A DNA stretch of 64,000 bases, from the NCBI GenBank assembly GCA_973895155.1, contig OZ316898.1:806001-870000 (forward strand), read 5' to 3'. The notes beneath the pieces are model-generated. The model did not search any database and had not been told where the DNA came from. It saw nothing but the letters and a program-made list of their open reading frames with translations. This DNA is from Marsupella aquatica. Lineage: Eukaryota; Marchantiophyta. Shown piece after piece: positions 61,118 through 64,000 of this stretch. Position numbers and translations under genes: made by a program. Numbering within the stretch: the first letter of the stretch is position 1; every line of letters begins with the position of its first letter.

Positions 61118-64000
61118 TTATTGTTCCATCGCCCCCTCTTCCTCTTCATCATCAACTGCCTCCTTCACATCAATTGTGAACTCATACTCCTGGTCACAAC
61201 CCAAATATGCGTCACACATGAAAAACAGGGTGTACGTCTTCTTTCCTACTTCTGCCGGAGCTGTAAAGTCTAGTTTCACCTTGGCCCTTCGTTGTAAAGA
61301 AACTCGTTTTATTGCGAGGAGCTGATTACTGCTAGGTTCCCCTACGACAAGCCACCAACCTTCCTCCTTGGATTTTGGAAAGCGTGGTGCATCCACTGGC
61401 CCTAGCTCCTGTCTGCCATCCAACTCTCTTTCAAGTGTCACTTGTAGTGTTACCGTGTCCCCAGCAGAAATGTCGTCTTCATCAATGACTTCTTTGCCCA
61501 AGTCAATATTAGGAAACCGATTGCAGACTCTAGCAATGTCAAGGAGCTGTTCATTCGCCATCTGCAACAAATCCCGTCTCTCCCCATCCTCCATCTCTAC
61601 GAGATCAAACACAGTCTCAATAGGCTTCCCTGGGTTCTCCTGACACCTCTTTGCCAACTCCTTCGTAAAATGAGGTAGTTGCAAGAGCACCGAATCTCGC
61701 TCCCAAAGCCCTTGAGTCACCATCTGGCTTAGCTCCATAGCTGCCAGAGCAGGATTCAACCATCCACTACTGGAAATCACATCCACCATTGCCTGCAGCA
61801 AACGGCTGGCATCAATCAACACCTCACGTTGGTCTGAGGCCAAATTGCCGTACACTTCATGTCGAGCAAAATGAGCTTGCAGAAGGGAGTTGGCCTTCAC
61901 ATGAGGATCAGTAGTCTTAGGCTTATCTACTGAGAACCTTTGGTGGTTGATTAGTTTTCGGATCAACTCTTCTTCACCTGGTCTCATAGGTAATCTTGAG
62001 TACTCTGATGCTGACGCAAGAATTTCCAGTAACCCTTTCAGCTTGGTCTTGGCAGTCAAAGATGAGCTGAACAACTCTATTGTCGTGTAATTGATGTAGT
62101 AGTATGCCGCAATCATGCCCAGGTTCAATGGGGACAGATCCATATCATCTTCAATTGTAACACACTTGCTGGCTTCTAGCTCACTTAATGTCACCTCAAC
62201 AAGTTCCGAGAGGTGATCTGAAAGATGGCGGTGACTAACTCCTTGCAGATTGTAGTAGTTGGGATTTTGAGTCAATCTCCGGTACATAAATGTCCAAGTC
62301 AGATAGTCCACTGCATCCTGCTTGTTCTCAATTGTGCGAACCACAACTTCCGCATTCAAATGATCATGCAAGAAATGATCCAAATGGCTTTCAACCGGAA
62401 ATGGTTCATACAAAAACTTCTTGTAGTATTCCTTTCTGGGTGCATGACAAAGAATGACACATTTGCCCGATGAATCAATTTGTGGCCGGCTTGCACGACC
62501 CATCATCTGCAGGAGATCTGTGATTGGGTAGTCAGTATGCGCATTTTCTCGACCATCATAGTATTGAGTTCCCATCACCACAACCAAGTGACCTGTCAGA
62601 GTCATGCCCCAACACATGCTGCTGCTGGCCACACAAACGTGAATTGCCCCGACATTAAACAGTTCAGCTGTTACCTCCTGCTCAAGAGGACTCAAACCCT
62701 CGTGCAAATAGCCCACCCCATGACTCAATGCATGAATCAAAGTGGGATCCTTGATTTTAGCCAAAAACGGGACCAAATCATTTTTGGTGCACTGTAGAAA
62801 CTGAGACCTCTCTCCACCATCTGCCATTGAGTATGTAACTAAGTCCACGGCTGTGAGACGAGCATGCTTCCTCGTAGGGACAAAAACTAAAGCTGGTTTC
62901 CCAACTTTGGCGTGCTGAACAATTGCCGTGTAAGTAGGCTTAGTCATAGCCTGCATCCGAGCTTCAAAATTCGCAATGTCTACACCCTGTATGTGGATTT
63001 CAAGAGGCACAGGCCGAACTCCCGGAGGAAAGTTAAAGAGTCCATGAGAGCTTGCTCCAATCCACTCTCCAAGGTCCTTGGCATTTGCAAGAGATGTTGA
63101 AAGAGCCACAATCCGAATCTTGGATTCGGGCTGGCTACTAATATACCGCATCCTCGACACAATCACCTCGAGAACAGGACCTCCTTCACCTCCAATCAAA
63201 TGTAGCTCATCCACGAGGAAGAGACTGACTTGCTGCACATGCTTGCGTTGTTTCCAGCGTCGAGACAATACGTCCCACCTTTCAGGTGTGCTGATGATAA
63301 TCTGGCCTCTCTCAAGAAGTTTCATATCTGTGGCAGTCTCACCCGTGAGCTCCACAACAGAGACCCCCAAGCCTTTACCGAATTTGTTCTCCCAATCTCG
63401 ATAACGCTCCTTCGCCAGTGCCTCCACTGGAGCAATGTAAACACAACGCATAGCACTATCAGAGTTCTGACTCTTGTGCAGCATACGTAACACTGCAAAC
63501 TCTGCACAGATTGTCTTTCCACTTCCGGTTGGAGCTGCCACGAGAACATTGTCATCTGTGTTGTATAGAACAGTGAACACCTGTGTTTGAACAGGGTTGA
63601 AATGCCTGAACTGGTGGTAAAGTGCCTCGTACTCGGGTTTTCGTAATGCAGAGACTGGAAGCGGCTGCAGATCAAGGAGTTCAGTTGGAGGCGGATACTT
63701 CTCGGGTAGAATCAAATGACGGAATGACACAGGCAAAACAGTTTCAGCACCAAGCCATTTATCTGACACTACCCTGATGAAATATTGAGGAGGCAACGGC
63801 TCGTGAATTGGAACTGAAAAGTTGAGCTTATGATCCTCCTCCACGTACTGCATCTTCAGCACGAAGTACTCATGATGAAGGATATTTTCTCCGTCATTGT
63901 CCTCAACAATTACCCAGAAAGGCTCAACATAACCGTGAATCTTCTCATCCCACTTGAAATCAGGAGTGATTGTCAGATCCACCTTCAATATAGATCTGGT
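61118..64000 (-). CDS. BRR2: U5 snRNP 200-kDa helicase BRR2, C-terminal half (partial)
   Basis: BRR2 is a Ski2-like RNA helicase that unwinds U4/U6 to activate the spliceosome. The frame is open to the window edge, so about 960 of roughly 2,170 residues are present and the N-terminal half lies outside. Counting from the minus-strand codon at 63988: end of the first Sec63 region at 1-100; second helicase cassette with P-loop AAPTGSGKT (151-159), DELH (260-263), STS (297-299) and QMMGRASRP (494-502); then the second Sec63 domain to about 930 and an acidic tail. In BRR2 family knowledge the second cassette is catalytically weak or inactive and regulatory. No intron interrupts this part. The stop TAA is at 61118-61120. 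Confidence 0.97.
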   Translation of the reverse strand, partial: TRSILKVDLTITPDFKWDEKIHGYVEPFWVIVEDNDGENILHHEYFVLKMQYVEEDHKLNFSVPIHEPLPPQYFIRVVSDKWLGAETVLPVSFRHLILPEKYPPPTELLDLQPLPVSALRKPEYEALYHQFRHFNPVQTQVFTVLYNTDDNVLVAAPTGSGKTICAEFAVLRMLHKSQNSDSAMRCVYIAPVEALAKERYRDWENKFGKGLGVSVVELTGETATDMKLLERGQIIISTPERWDVLSRRWKQRKHVQQVSLFLVDELHLIGGEGGPVLEVIVSRMRYISSQPESKIRIVALSTSLANAKDLGEWIGASSHGLFNFPPGVRPVPLEIHIQGVDIANFEARMQAMTKPTYTAIVQHAKVGKPALVFVPTRKHARLTAVDLVTYSMADGGERSQFLQCTKNDLVPFLAKIKDPTLIHALSHGVGYLHEGLSPLEQEVTAELFNVGAIHVCVASSSMCWGMTLTGHLVVVMGTQYYDGRENAHTDYPITDLLQMMGRASRPQIDSSGKCVILCHAPRKEYYKKFLYEPFPVESHLDHFLHDHLNAEVVVRTIENKQDAVDYLTWTFMYRRLTQNPNYYNLQGVSHRHLSDHLSELVEVTLSELEASKCVTIEDDMDLSPLNLGMIAAYYYINYTTIELFSSSLTAKTKLKGLLEILASASEYSRLPMRPGEEELIRKLINHQRFSVDKPKTTDPHVKANSLLQAHFARHEVYGNLASDQREVLIDASRLLQAMVDVISSSGWLNPALAAMELSQMVTQGLWERDSVLLQLPHFTKELAKRCQENPGKPIETVFDLVEMEDGERRDLLQMANEQLLDIARVCNRFPNIDLGKEVIDEDDISAGDTVTLQVTLERELDGRQELGPVDAPRFPKSKEEGWWLVVGEPSSNQLLAIKRVSLQRRAKVKLDFTAPAEVGKKTYTLFFMCDAYLGCDQEYEFTIDVKEAVDDEEEEGAMEQ

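Noticed and set aside
61118-63675. Frames antisense or out of frame to BRR2
   Set aside because: They are shadows of the strong BRR2 coding frame.
1-64000. CRISPR arrays, rRNA genes, integrons, prophage
   Set aside because: Nothing of the kind was seen. The tandem repeats have no spacer-repeat pattern, and the genes are those of a plant nucleus.

Overview
The window looks like a gene-poor stretch of a land-plant nuclear genome, most likely a moss. The best evidence is a DYW-type PLS pentatricopeptide-repeat (PPR) protein whose triplet repeats have the style I know from Physcomitrium-type mosses. Two housekeeping genes support a plant nucleus: a Pescadillo homologue and the C-terminal half of the spliceosomal helicase BRR2. 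I cannot name the species.

Layout. Positions 1-30,000 hold no gene I can recognise. They contain low-copy tandem duplications (about 1.0, 10.1, 14.7 and 15.4 kb), a very AT-rich island with an inverted repeat (10.4-11.0 kb), a possible decayed LTR boundary near 19.6 kb and two neat hairpins (25.6 and 27.4 kb). From about 30.15 to 41.6 kb the plus strand is visibly rich in A and C. This stretch contains a diverged tandem array of about eleven units of roughly 210 bp (33.9-36.3 kb), a near-perfect 155-bp tandem duplication (37.5 kb), and a TATA box on the minus strand at its high-coordinate end (41.42 kb). I read it as a candidate long minus-strand transcription unit of unknown product. A 157-bp foldback lies next to it at 42.1 kb.

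Positions 46.3-64 kb hold the three firm genes. A five-copy 82-bp array precedes the DYW PPR gene, which I model with a short first exon, a 425-bp intron and one long exon. Then comes a repeat-rich interval with tRNA-like SINE fragments on both sides of a 1.93-kb foldback element with 16-bp perfect terminal inverted repeats. PES (plus strand) follows, with telo-boxes about 110-150 bp upstream of its ATG. BRR2 (minus strand) converges on PES and runs off the right edge.

Functional picture. By family, the three proteins act in RNA metabolism: organelle RNA editing (PPR-DYW), 60S ribosome biogenesis (Pescadillo) and U5 snRNP activation (BRR2). They are neighbours, not an operon. The most interesting unexplained material is the 30-42 kb unit, the foldback elements, and the near-identical 303-bp triplet repeats inside the PPR gene.
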